NCBI GenBank assembly: GCA_021432605.1 | Contig: MU271146.1 | Coordinates: 1,984,001-2,048,000, forward strand | Source: Coniochaeta sp. PMI_546 | Lineage: Eukaryota > Ascomycota > Sordariomycetes > Coniochaetales > Coniochaetaceae | Length of the DNA: 64,000 bases | Direction of reading: 5' to 3' | Shown here: positions 24,201 to 34,202 of the stretch, piece after piece | Layout: each line of letters begins with the position of its first letter | Numbering within the stretch: the first letter of the stretch is position 1 | Made by a program: the position numbers and the translations under genes | Notes under the pieces: generated by a model | What the model saw: only the letters and a program-made list of their open reading frames with translations | Told to the model about the DNA's origin: nothing | Database searches by the model: none

Positions 24201-24734
24201 GGTTTGCTGACCTGGCGGTAGATCATCGACGCTTCCGCCTTCTTGTCCAAGATCCCTCGGTCTCTGGGTCGAAACGAGCGACTGGATTGGATCCCGGTGG
24301 ACATCCTGTCCGGAATCATTCTCGAGCTGGCGGGCATCGCGGGCGAAGGCCCGGTCGACGCGCCCCCTCCCGTGGTGCACACCGTCAACCCCGTTGCGGC
24401 AGAATGGGAGACTGCGCTCCTGCCGACGGTCCGCGAGCGCCTCGCGAAAAAGAACAACAAGGCCGGCAAGGGCGGCGAAATCCAGGTCGTGGAACTGCAG
24501 GAATGGGTCCGGCTGCTCAGAGAGGCTGCGGCTGAGGCGGACGGAGTGCCTGCAGCGGAGCAGCAGCTGTCGGCTTTTAAGCTCTTGTCCTTTGTCGACA
24601 GCCTGGTGCAGTCGGGCGCCCGGCCGGTGTTTTCTACGGCGACCACGGTGGGTTTCAGTCCGAGGCTGAAGAGCCTGGGGCCTGTCAGTGAGGAATGGAT
24701 GGCGCTTTGGATGGACCAGTGGGGGTTTGTCTGA
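21297..24734 (+). CDS. NRPS-like carboxylic acid reductase (A-T-R domains)
   Basis: This enzyme activates a carboxylic acid with ATP, loads it onto a phosphopantetheine arm and reduces it with NADPH to an aldehyde or alcohol. Exons are 21297-21995, 22062-23679, 23753-24120 and 24222-24734, giving 1065 aa. The adenylation domain (about 1-510) has the P-loop-like TSGSTGNPKP near residue 182, SIGTTETGW, YEGRVDN and a late Lys in TTSKGTVRR. The carrier domain has GMDSLQ with the pantetheine Ser near residue 591. The reductase domain starts near 683 with a Rossmann TGSTGSLGSY, and YGQSK near 843 gives the catalytic Tyr and Lys. No condensation domain is present. Fungal relatives reduce aryl or branched acids, or resemble the alpha-aminoadipate reductase layout. 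The substrate cannot be read from the sequence. It is the probable core enzyme of the cluster. Confidence 0.92.
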
Positions 24735-25282
24735 AGATGCGTTTAGTCGGAATTCGCACTGACAGTCTGCAACGCTCGAAAAGGGGCTTCACATATCTAA
24801 TTTCATTCTCTCGACTGGAAGATTGCATACGAGGGTGCAAATATACTACTCTACGTAGTTACATTCACCATAGACTGTAGACTCTTGTAGATGAACGCTC
24901 TCGGGCCATGCTAGACCTGTCCGGCTTACGAGTAGATAAGATAGCCTGGATTCTTCACCATGTGTTTTCTCTGGTGTTTGGTATCGTTTTTGGTAGGTCT
25001 ACAGTGGTGAATAGTGGTGAAAGCTTGTGGGCCTAGGCAAAACTAGCGCTATTCCTAGCGGAGCAGCCTATTGTTTGTTAGTGGTGGATGAAGACGCAAT
25101 ACGCCAGAGAGATGTCGTCCTTCGGGTGGTAGTTCCGATGCGTCAAGGACTTAGACCGAAATGTCCGGGGCACGAGATATAGTTGAGTCCCCAAAAGAGA
25201 TCTTGAGGTATTGTGGAGGATGTGAATTTTTGCCCTTCTCTCGTGCATCGTGAACTGCGTGTTTGTAATTCCAACTGCGGCC
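24735..25282. other. Intergenic region A-T-R reductase / Zn2Cys6 regulator
   Basis: This 548-bp gap contains the 3' end of the reductase transcript and the promoter of the regulator. It is AT-richer than its flanks. No other feature is seen. Confidence 0.5.
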
Positions 25283-28200
25283 ATGGACGGGCTCGATATC
25301 CGTGTCGTCCAAGTCGATCCCTCGACCTTTCACAAGAAGCGCAAGCGTCATACTACCGCGTGTGTGCGGTGTCACGACCGCAAAGTAAAATGTGATATCC
25401 GTATGAAGAGACCCTCTCACACCCCCCCTTTTTTTCCCTCCTGGGTTATCTCTCGGACCTACCGTTTCTGACACTTCCAGGGGGTTCGCCGAACGGACGG
25501 CCTTGCAAGGTGCGTCGAATCAGCGGTTCTAGTTGGCCGCTACCACATCTGGGCCGTGGCCCATGGCGGTAGTATCAGAAAGGGCTGACAAGATGCAGAA
25601 CTGCGTCGCAGCAGGGGAGACTTGTCGGTGCGTTGCCCAGTCCACGTCCACGGGCGCCAAGGGGGGCTAGATGGATGTAGCTGACCATGACGATTGCAGA
25701 AGCCACGTGGATGGACGCACGGGGGGTAGCAACCCGAGCCGAGATGCAGACGCAGGCCGTGCTGCAAGGCTCGGTTGGGCTTCTAGTGGGCATTCTGACA
25801 CCTCCTGCAGTGATCTCGCCTGGGCGGCTCCTAGACAGACTGCGCTACCCACGCCGGAGGATGCGAACGACTTGTACGGCTACGACCTGGTCACGTCCGA
25901 AGGCTCGTCCCGCAGCAGCAGCCATGTTCCGGTGAATTCGGAACCCTCGCTCCCCGTCTCCTTGCCTAGTGCCGCAGGAGAGCAGCATGCTCCCATAGAT
26001 CGATTCGAGGCTTTCGTCAAGGATAACTTGGGACTGTATGCCCCGTCTTTCAACACACAAGCGGACAACCCGGTTCGTCTGGCCCCCTATGCCGGGGATG
26101 GCAACGGACTGCTGGGCCCGGCCGACATGCTTGACGTCGGGCCCATCCCCCGTCTGGCCGTCGACATGACCACGCGACCGACGCTGGACCTAGAACGGCA
26201 AGTCGCCAGTCTGGATGCCGCGGACATGGAGTATCTGAGAGCCAAGGGCGCCTTTGATCTCCCTCGGCGGGAGCTGCAGAAGGAGCTGATCGAGGCCCAT
26301 TTTGCCGAGGTGCATCCCACGGCCCCGGTCCTGAACCGGCAGAAGTTCCTTTCCGACTTCTACAGCCACCGCATGCCGAGCAGGCTGCTGCTGTTTGCCG
26401 TGTTCACATCCGGATCCCGCGCGTGTCGCAACCCGGAACTGCTGGACCAGAACGGGACGAACCACTCGACGGCTCAGCGCTTTTACAAAGCCACTAAGGT
26501 CTGTCCTCCGGCTCCTCCTCCTCTCTAGACCAAGGCCGAGACGGCGTTTGTGTGAGCTGACAACGAGGCACAACAGGCTATGTTAGACGTTGGTTATGAG
26601 CGGGATAAGCTCTGCAGGGTGCAGGCGCAGCTGCTCATCACGTGGTGGTGGGACAAGAAGGACGACGGCGGCCGAAACATGCGGGCATGCACGGCGGATG
26701 CCATCAACACGGCTCAGACTTTAGGCATGCACAGGTGGTACGCTTATTCCAGCCGTTACAGGGACCACTTTTGGTCGATCACCGCTGTGGCTCCAGGGCG
26801 CTGACCGACTGTATAGGGACCACTATCCGCGCTCGGACGCCGTTCTCGTCGGCCTGTGGAAGAGAATATGGTGGACGTGTTTTGTAAGTTCTGCATTCCG
26901 GCGCAAGGAGATGGCACAATAGCTGGGTCCGGTTAGACTGATGCGACGAGTCCTGCAGAACCGCGACGTCGGGGTATCTGTGGCCCATGCCTTGCCCTGC
27001 ATTCTCGACCTCTCGGACTTTGATGTGCCGTTTGTTACCCCTGAGGACTTTGTCGAGGAGCCCGATGTTGCTCCCTCGCTCCGGGAGTTCCCGCATTCCG
27101 ATATCGAGATTGGCTTCTTCATCCAAGTGAGCAAGCTGATGGAGGCGCTCCACGACATCCACTCGAACCACTTTGTAAGGCATCGGCTTTGCGCGCCCAT
27201 GGCCGTCTCCATAGCCGAGCGAGAGTCTCGGGTCAACCGTCAACCTGCCGCGCCCGAGATGCTCGACCTCGAACATGTAGACGACTACAAGGACGAGGGG
27301 CTCGTCTTGTGCAACCGGTGGCTTCAACAGCTGCCCGAGAACATGCAGTATGATACGGAGGACATCTGGTCTCACAAGTTCTGGCCCGCCTTCTTGCACA
27401 TTCAGTTCTAGTACGTTCTACTCCGCAGCCCCTTTTCTCGCTCTCTCACTCTATTTTCTTTTCTCTCTCTGCAGCTATACACACTACTTCGTTAGCACAC
27501 ACAGCCGCTGAGATAACCTGCCTTAGCACAAACGTCATGTTGCGCTTTCGAGAAAAGTCGGTCACGCGGGCCACCACGGGCCGGGCGGCAGCGGAGCGCC
27601 AATACTGCCAAGCGCGTGCCATCGCCGCCGCGACCATGATCAGCAAGATCATGAAGAGCGTCAAGGCCCATGGCCAGATTCTACGATGCACCGGACAGCT
27701 GTACGGTGCCCCCCTGCCTCGGTGCGAATGTGGTGTTGTTTCTCGCTGACTTGTACCCTCAGAACCAACACCCTCTTCAACTGCCTCATCTTCTTTCTCG
27801 TCGAGGGCCAGTCGCTGAATGCCGACGTTCGCCGCGATGCCCAGCAAAAGTACTCGCTGTGCCTCAACGCCCTATACGACTTCAGCCAGCTCTGGGTCAG
27901 CGCATCCTTGATCCATCGACTGTTTGAGACCCTGCAGGCGCACATGCACCAGACTCACAAGCAGCACACCTCCTCGGGTACCGGGGAGTGGCACTCGCTT
28001 CTTCCTGGTCTCCGCGTGTCGAGCGACATCACCACCGCTTACATGCAACAGTGAGCATCCCTTGTCCGTCGCCGAAGGGCACATACTCCGTAATATCTGC
28101 TAACGACCACCAAAAGGCTCCTTGCGACCCCTTTCCACTATGCAGATACTACCACCACCAACACGAGCACGGATATGCCGTGGCTGGACGAATGGAACCG

Positions 28201-28421
28201 GTTCGAAGAAACCAGTTCTAGATCGCAACAAGGGTGGCTGGACGACGTCTCACCGAGCAATGAGCAGAATCCGGGACCTGGTTTCCCAGAATCCCTCGAC
28301 GCCGAGCAGTGGTTAGTTTTCCCCGGTTGCTCCTTTTCTTTGGCTTTTCTCCGTTGACCGTGCGATTCTTGCTGTGAACAGGGCAGATTTCCTGGGCTTG
28401 GGAGAGAACGACATAGTGTGA
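25283..28421 (+). CDS. Zn2Cys6 transcription factor, probable cluster regulator
   Basis: Eleven exons are read: 25283-25400, 25481-25509, 25599-25627, 25700-26498, 26577-26734, 26817-26883, 26959-27410, 27527-27700, 27763-28050, 28117-28311 and 28382-28421. All phases agree, giving 782 aa. Splicing across the first three introns builds a perfect binuclear zinc cluster (Cys 27, 30, 37, 48, 51 and 58; spacing CX2CX6CX10CX2CX6C), preceded by a KKRKR stretch. The fungal_trans middle homology region is present (MHRDHYPRSD, LWKRIWWTCFNRD, then DFDVP). The C-terminal part is Thr/Ser-rich and acidic. Intron 7 (27411-27526) could alternatively hide a 16-nt exon, but that would leave a 36-nt intron. 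Position between the reductase and the oxidoreductases suggests a pathway-specific activator; this is inference. Confidence 0.88.
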
Positions 28422-28696
28422 ACGATCCGCGGTCGTCGGCTTTTCCGAGACTTCGCCGTCCCGGTGGTCTGCTATGCAGTCCACACACACCCACACACCC
28501 ACGTTACAAACCCCTGCGAGGACGCTATCCCAAATATGGCTTCCCCGAGCCTCCCATGTACCGCTGTATTGTTCCGTCTTCTCTTATTCTGAGCCTTACC
28601 CAATCCCCCTCCCCTTCTACTACTGCTCCTGGTCTCGTCCTGGCTCGCCATGTACCTGTCGTTGTGGCCATCCTCGACTCTCCACCCTGCCGTGCC

Positions 28697-29845
28697 ATGG
28701 AGACCTCCTCTCTATTCTCGCCGGTCACCGTCGGCCGTGCAAAGCTATCCCACCGCGTCGTCATGGCGCCCATGACGCGCCGACGGGCATCCGACGACCA
28801 TGTTCCGTCGCCAGTCATGGCGGAATACTACAGCCAGCGCGCCGTCGTGCCGGGTACCCTCATCATCAGCGAGGCGACCTCCGTGTCCCCGCGGTCGGCG
28901 GCGCTCCCCAACACCCCGGGCATCTGGAGCCGGGAGCAGGTCGAGGCCTGGAAGCCCATCACCGCCGCCGTCCATGCGAGGGGCTCGTTCATCTACGTTC
29001 AGCTGTGGATGTGCGGGCGGGCGGCCAGGCCGGGCGCCGTGCGACGCGGGGCCGGTGTCGTCTCCAGCGGCGACGTGCCTGTCGGGCCCGGCTCGCCCGC
29101 GCCGCGGCCCATGACCGAGGACGAGATCCAGGAGTCAATAACAGAGTTCGCCCAGGCGAGCAGGAACGCAATTGAGGCCGGCTTCGACGGCGTGGAGCTC
29201 CACGGCGCCAACGGTTACCTCCTAGATCAGTTCACGCAGGACGTCAGCAACAACCGCCACGACCGATGGGGTGGCAGTGTCGAGAACCGGTCGCGGTTCC
29301 CCCTGGCCGTGGCCAAGGCCGTCGCCGAGGCCATTGGGGCCGACCGCGTGGGCTACCGAGTGAGCCCGTGGAGCAAGCACCACGGCATGGGCATGCGGGA
29401 TCCGGTCGCGCAGTTCACAGACCTGGTCGCCGGATTGAGGGACTTGAAGCTCAGCTATCTCCATGTGGTCGAGAGCCGGGTCTCGGGCAACTCGGACGCT
29501 CCCGGGCGAGAGTCCGTAGACTTCCTTGCGGAGCTGTGGGGGGACACGTCGCCCGTCATCTTCGCTGGGGGATATAACGCCGTCACGGCGAGAGGACGGG
29601 TGGACGAGGAGCAGGCGCGGGGCAGGCGGGCTCTCGTGGCGTTTGGCAGGGTCTTTGTGAGTAATCCCGACCTGCCCACGAGGATCAGGGACATGCTTCC
29701 TGTGACGCGATACGAGAGGGATCTGTTCTACGAGGTCGGGTCTGAGAAGGGTTATATCGACTATCCGCTCTGGGACGAGCAGAAGAAGACGGAGGGATTA
29801 GACACGAAGCACGTGTGGCCTACCGGGCAGACTGCCGCTGCATAA
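28697..29845 (+). CDS. NADH:flavin oxidoreductase (Old Yellow Enzyme family)
   Basis: This single-exon gene of 382 aa encodes an FMN-dependent ene-reductase that reduces C=C bonds next to a carbonyl. It has the TIM-barrel hallmarks: an N-terminal SPVTVGRAKLSHRVVMAPMTR block, and HGANGYLLDQF carrying substrate-binding His 169 and Asn 172 and the proton-donor Tyr 174. FAGGY and ALVAFGRVFVSNPDL-like blocks for the FMN phosphate come near the end. The ATG at 28697 begins the conserved block; the open frame extends further upstream but with non-homologous sequence. The gene starts 275 bp after the regulator, on the same strand. An AATAAA lies just past the stop. A role within the cluster is inferred from position. 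Confidence 0.92.
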   Translation: METSSLFSPVTVGRAKLSHRVVMAPMTRRRASDDHVPSPVMAEYYSQRAVVPGTLIISEATSVSPRSAALPNTPGIWSREQVEAWKPITAAVHARGSFIYVQLWMCGRAARPGAVRRGAGVVSSGDVPVGPGSPAPRPMTEDEIQESITEFAQASRNAIEAGFDGVELHGANGYLLDQFTQDVSNNRHDRWGGSVENRSRFPLAVAKAVAEAIGADRVGYRVSPWSKHHGMGMRDPVAQFTDLVAGLRDLKLSYLHVVESRVSGNSDAPGRESVDFLAELWGDTSPVIFAGGYNAVTARGRVDEEQARGRRALVAFGRVFVSNPDLPTRIRDMLPVTRYERDLFYEVGSEKGYIDYPLWDEQKKTEGLDTKHVWPTGQTAAA

Positions 29846-30185
29846 AATAGAAGATAGAATATAGGAAATAAATGGGCATAGAAGCAACCAACTGCACAGG
29901 GGTAAACCTGCGGGAGAGCATCATGTCACCTGTCTACTTAGAACTTGGCAGGAGAACGCAAGCCTTACAGAACGCAAGTCCTCTAGACCTACCCAAGCGC
30001 AGTGAGCAGCACCTATGCACCTCTGTAACTACCAAGGGGCGTTTCCCCATTCGGCATAGCCGAACCCATGGCGTTCCCCCCATATCCATTCGTCTCGACA
30101 GTGTATATCTCTGTCTGGACTCACATCACGGGCTGCAGCCCTTCCTCATCCAATTCAACAACAACAGGCAGTCTGTGGGCTGAAC
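29846..30185. other. Intergenic region OYE / hydrolase
   Basis: A 340-bp gap with a polyadenylation-like AATAAA near 29868 and the presumed hydrolase promoter. Nothing else is seen. Confidence 0.5.
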
Positions 30186-31052
30186 ATGTCGCAGTTACAA
30201 GAGTACTCCGGCACCGTCCTGGTCTCGTCCAGGCCCGACATCCATATCTTCTACAGGTCAACCCACGCCATACCCATCCCCACGACCACACCCGTAATAC
30301 TCCTCTCCAACTCCCTGGCCGCCACCACAACCCTGTGGAATCTCTTCGTAGCCGAATTCGCAGCCACCCACGCCATCCTGCGCTACGACGCCCGCTTCCA
30401 CGGCAACTCGCCCCTCGCGGAAGGGGACTACGACTACGAGGCAGGCCACACCCTCGAGACCCTCGCCGAGGACGTGGCCGTGCTCCTCCGCCACCTCGGC
30501 GTCGCCAGACCGGCCAAGGCCTTCATAGGCCTCAGCATCGGGGCCTCGGTGGGCGTGGTCCTGGCCGCGAAGCACCCGGACCTCTTCGAGCGCTTCCTCA
30601 TAGTAGGCACCAAGGCGCACAAGGGCGGCGCCGGGGACGACGCGGCCTACGACGCCCGCATCGCCGCGATCAGGGAGGGCGGGGCCGCGACCCAGGCCCG
30701 GCAGAGCGTGGAAAGGTGGTTCGGCGCGTCCTGGATCAGGGAGAATCCGGTCAAGGCCGGGGAGGTGGCGGATATGGTGGCTGGGCTGAGCCTGGAGGGG
30801 TTCCTTGCCAGTGTCGCTGCGCTGCGGAAGCTGGACCTCTGGCCGTATGCGGATGATATCGGGAGGCGGGGGGAGGGCGCCAAGGTCGTGTTTGTCGCGG
30901 GCGAGAATGACTCGCGGGCTGTCGTGGGCGAGACGAAGCAGCTGGCTGAGAGGGCGGGGAGTGAATGCGTTTTGGTCGAAGGCGCAGGGCACATTGTGAA
31001 TATTGAGCAGCCGTCTAGGTTTCACGACATTGTACGACGGGCTCTGCAGTAG
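30186..31052 (+). CDS. Alpha/beta hydrolase, 3-oxoadipate enol-lactonase-like
   Basis: This intronless gene of 288 aa encodes a cytosolic esterase or lactonase. The catalytic triad can be placed: nucleophile Ser near residue 117 in GLSIGAS (GxSxG), acid Asp near 241 in GENDSR, and His near 268 in GAGHIVN. An oxyanion-forming segment (LLSNSLAATTTLW) and the strand-turn DARFHGNSP match the PcaD-like branch that opens lactones of aromatic catabolism. No signal peptide is visible. It lies between the OYE and the Baeyer-Villiger monooxygenase on the same strand. That pairing would let it hydrolyse the ester or lactone made by the monooxygenase, a common arrangement. The exact substrate is unknown. 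Confidence 0.88.
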   Translation: MSQLQEYSGTVLVSSRPDIHIFYRSTHAIPIPTTTPVILLSNSLAATTTLWNLFVAEFAATHAILRYDARFHGNSPLAEGDYDYEAGHTLETLAEDVAVLLRHLGVARPAKAFIGLSIGASVGVVLAAKHPDLFERFLIVGTKAHKGGAGDDAAYDARIAAIREGGAATQARQSVERWFGASWIRENPVKAGEVADMVAGLSLEGFLASVAALRKLDLWPYADDIGRRGEGAKVVFVAGENDSRAVVGETKQLAERAGSECVLVEGAGHIVNIEQPSRFHDIVRRALQ

Positions 31053-31129
31053 CACCGGTTTGGTGTTGCGAGGCCAATATCAATATCAAACAAATACCAA
31101 GCCAGATCTGATCCCTGCTACGTGCCACC

Positions 31130-31654
31130 ATGGGTGGCGTACAGCCACATGCCCAGCACAGCGAGGACGAACCCTCGAAGCAGACGACAGCGCATGTGTC
31201 TTTGCCGCGATCCGACGGTCAGGCGTCTTGCCGTAGCTTGGCAGCGCTATGGCTGACCAATGCAGCCGTGAGTGATACTGGCGTGTTCTGACGCCATCGC
31301 ACTAGTTAACACTAGACTTACACGTAGGTCCCGAATGGCACCCCAGTGCCCCCCCAGCCTCATCGGCCGCCTAATTCCCGAGGACCCCCAGATCTGGTTC
31401 CGGCGACCGTGTAAGTCTAGTGGACAGCGGTCATCTTTCTCTAGACTTTAATTGGGCTGCCCCTACCCCTGCCCCCTGCCGCCCTACCCAGGGTCCTGGT
31501 TCGGCGATGCTTGTTTTGGTATGTGCCGTTCAGGCGGGTCTACCCGTCTAAGTCGGAGTATCGCAGGTATGGTGTCATGCCCGAGTTTGACGGGGTCTGG
31601 ACGGACAACATTGTGATGCTCTTTATAGGCGACTTAGTGGTATTCCCTGTGTAG
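31130..31654 (+). CDS. Hidden small three-exon gene, function unknown
   Basis: I do not recognise this protein. An ATG in a near-ideal context (CCACCATGG) opens exon 1 at 31130-31267. A GTGAGT donor and a TAG acceptor remove 31268-31327, exon 2 is 31328-31410, and a GTAAGT donor with a CCCAG acceptor remove 31411-31491. Exon 3 runs 31492-31654 to a TAG. The phases agree and give 127 aa. Exon 2 is Pro-rich; exon 3 is basic and aromatic, then hydrophobic, ending GDLVVFPV. No signal peptide is seen. Each exon alone is too short to stand out. It sits 77 bp after the hydrolase stop and 153 bp before the monooxygenase, within the cluster. It could instead be a chance combination or a 3' UTR. Confidence 0.4.
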
Positions 31655-31807
31655 TAGAGCACGGAAGCATTGCATCATATCATTCATGTCCACTGTATCT
31701 TGAGAGTGCGCCTGCGAAATCTTGTGCTGTGTTTATTCCCCTACCCTCCTTGACTCCAGTCTCGTCAGGAAGTCCGGTTCAACAGCAGAGATCGACAAGG
31801 CGGCATC

Positions 31808-33847
31808 ATGACAGAAGTGGCAGCCACAAACGGCGCCAATGGCATCCACGGCATCAAGGAGAGGGCAAACGGGGTGAAACAGGCGACCGTCGCGGCACCC
31901 GAGACCAGCCCTCTGCTCCCTCGCAACGAGAGCGACATCGTGGCCGCCAACTACGTGCACCAGCCCAAGCCCATCAAGATCATCTTCATCGGCACCGGAA
32001 TCTCGGGCATCGCGTTCGCCTACAAGGCCAACCAGATCGAGAACCTGTCCTACACCATCTACGAGAAGAACGACGAGGTCGGCGGCACGTGGCTCGACTC
32101 GCGCTACCCGGGCGTGGCCTGCGACGTCCCCGCCCACGGCTACACGTACACGTGGCGCGGGAACCCGGACTGGTCCCGCTTCTACGCCAGCGGCGAGGAG
32201 ATCTGGAGGTGGTACAAGAAGCTCGCGGAGGAGTACGGCGTGTACGAGCACGCCAAGTTCCGGCACAAGGTCACCGCGGCCGAGTGGAACGAGACCAAGC
32301 AGATCTGGGAGGTCCAGGTGGAGGACCTGCAGACTGGGAGGGTGTTTGTCGACACCGCGCAGATGCTGATCAATGGGGGTGGCCCTCTAAGGTGAGTGTT
32401 CCCAATACCTTTTCCCCTATCATCGCAAGCATCACGGGGCCAACTTCTTCTCTTAGCCACTGGAAATGGCCAGATATCGAAGGTCTGCACGACTTCCAGG
32501 GGTCTCTTCTTCACACTGCCGCCTGGGATGACAGTGTCAAGCTGGACGGCAAGACGGTCGCCGTGATCGGATCAGGGGCCTCGGGGATCCAAATCGTGCC
32601 CCAGATCCAGCCGAGTGAGTATCGTCCACGCCACATCTCTCTATGTGTGTACGTGGGGCATGAAACTGACCACTATAACCATGTTTCTAGTCGCACACAA
32701 GCTGGTGTCGTTCAACCGGTCCCCGACCTGGATAGCACCCGACTTCGCATGGCAGATGGCCCCGGAGGGCCACCAGACCAGATTCACCGCGGAGCAGAAG
32801 GCAGGGTGGCGCGAGAACCCGGAGAGCTTCCGCAAGTACCGCCAGGATATCGAGCACGCCATGAACTCGAGATTCCCGTCCTTCTACAAGCACTCCGAGG
32901 CGCAGAAGGTGGGCCGCGCCGCGGTCAGCGACATGATGAAGAAGAAGCTGCAGAAGAAGCCCGAGCTGATCGAGAAGCTGATCCCGGACTTTGAGCTCGG
33001 CTGCAGGAGGTACGTCCTTCCCCCCGGTTCCTCCCTGAAACACTGATCGTGCTGCTAACCGGGGAACGGCTATTCCAGAGTGACTCCAGGCGAGGGATAT
33101 CTCGAGGCCCTGACGGCCGACAACACCGAGGTTGTGACGTGCGGCATTCAGCGCGTAGTTGCCGACGGCATCGTCGACAAGGACGGCACGCTGCACAAGG
33201 TCGACGTCATCATCACCGCCACGGGCTACGAGACCTCCTTCGTCCCGAAGTTCCCCATACTCGGCCTGAACAAGCAGAACCTCCAGGACAAGTGGAGGGA
33301 GGAAGGCGCCGCGGCGTACCTCGCCGTGGCGGTGCCGGGGTTCCCCAACTACTTCCTGACCCTGGGACCAAACGCGCCCATCAGCAACGGGTCCCTGATC
33401 GGCGGGCTGGAGAAGCAGCTCGACTTCGCGCTAAAGTTTGCGCAGAAGATCCAGAAGGAGGACGTCACCTCGGCAGTCGTCAAGGAGGACGCTGCGGCCG
33501 AGTTCGAGGAGTGGAAGAATGAGATGATGAAGGGGCTGACCTGGTCCGGCAACTGTACCAGCTGGTAAATGCTCCTCTCCCCTCTCAATGACAGACTTTT
33601 TATTTGGCGGCAACCCGCTGACACTGCCGCTTTGCACCGGCAAAATAGGTATAAGAACGGAACCGCAGACGGCAAGGTCATCGGTCCGTGGCCGGGATCG
33701 GTCAACCACTTCATGGAAATTATGAAGGAACCTCGCTACGAGGATTTCGACTACAAGTTCCGGACGAGGAATCGGTTCAGGTACTTTGGCGACGGTCGAG
33801 CGCCTGTCGAGGCCAAGGGTGAGCATCTTGGTTGGTACATGCAGTAG
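31808..33847 (+). CDS. Baeyer-Villiger flavin monooxygenase
   Basis: This FAD- and NADPH-dependent enzyme inserts oxygen beside a ketone or aldehyde to give an ester or lactone. Exons are 31808-32391, 32457-32614, 32691-33009, 33079-33564 and 33649-33847, giving 581 aa in consistent phase. The FAD Rossmann motif GTGISG is near residue 62, and the NADPH motif GSGASG near 232. Between them FQGSLLHTAAWD matches the Baeyer-Villiger fingerprint FxGxxxHxxxW(P/D), restored by the first splice (SHWKWPD). A TATGYETSFVPKFP-like block and PNAPISNGS follow in the C-terminal half. The first 45 residues are a polar extension. It is convergent with the second FAD monooxygenase. Substrate unknown. Confidence 0.93.
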
Positions 33848-34202
33848 AATTTATCGTGGTAGACCAGTTGAGACCCTCTAGGGCAAGATCAGGAGCTGTC
33901 ATGCTGTATGACGGAGGGGTTCAGTCGAATGTAGATATGATGTTCAGCAATCTAATGATATCTCCAAAGTAAAATCAACTTGTAAAGCACTTAAGGCATA
34001 GAGTCTAGCTAAACGAGACGTGTATTGAATGATCTCAACGCTGCGAGAAGATATTAAACCATTTTACTCTCATATAGTTCGTAATTTCTTTCTATTCACA
34101 CAAGGCTTATGCCATCGTTGGAACAATAATGGAAATACGTGAAAGCCCGACCGGTTCTAACGGAGATCCGATCGTAACTAGAAAAGACAAGACACTACTC
34201 CT
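33848..34202. other. Convergent 3' region between the two monooxygenases
   Basis: A 355-bp AT-rich stretch between convergent stops. Only presumed 3' UTRs are seen. Confidence 0.5.

Noticed and set aside
26884-26940. Nearer acceptors for the sixth intron of the regulator
   Set aside because: One gives a 39-nt intron and the other the wrong phase; the AG at 26958 restores WWTCFNRD.
27477-27526. A 16-nt exon inside the regulator's seventh intron
   Set aside because: It would require a following intron of 36 nt, shorter than plausible; one 116-nt intron keeps the frame and the family alignment.
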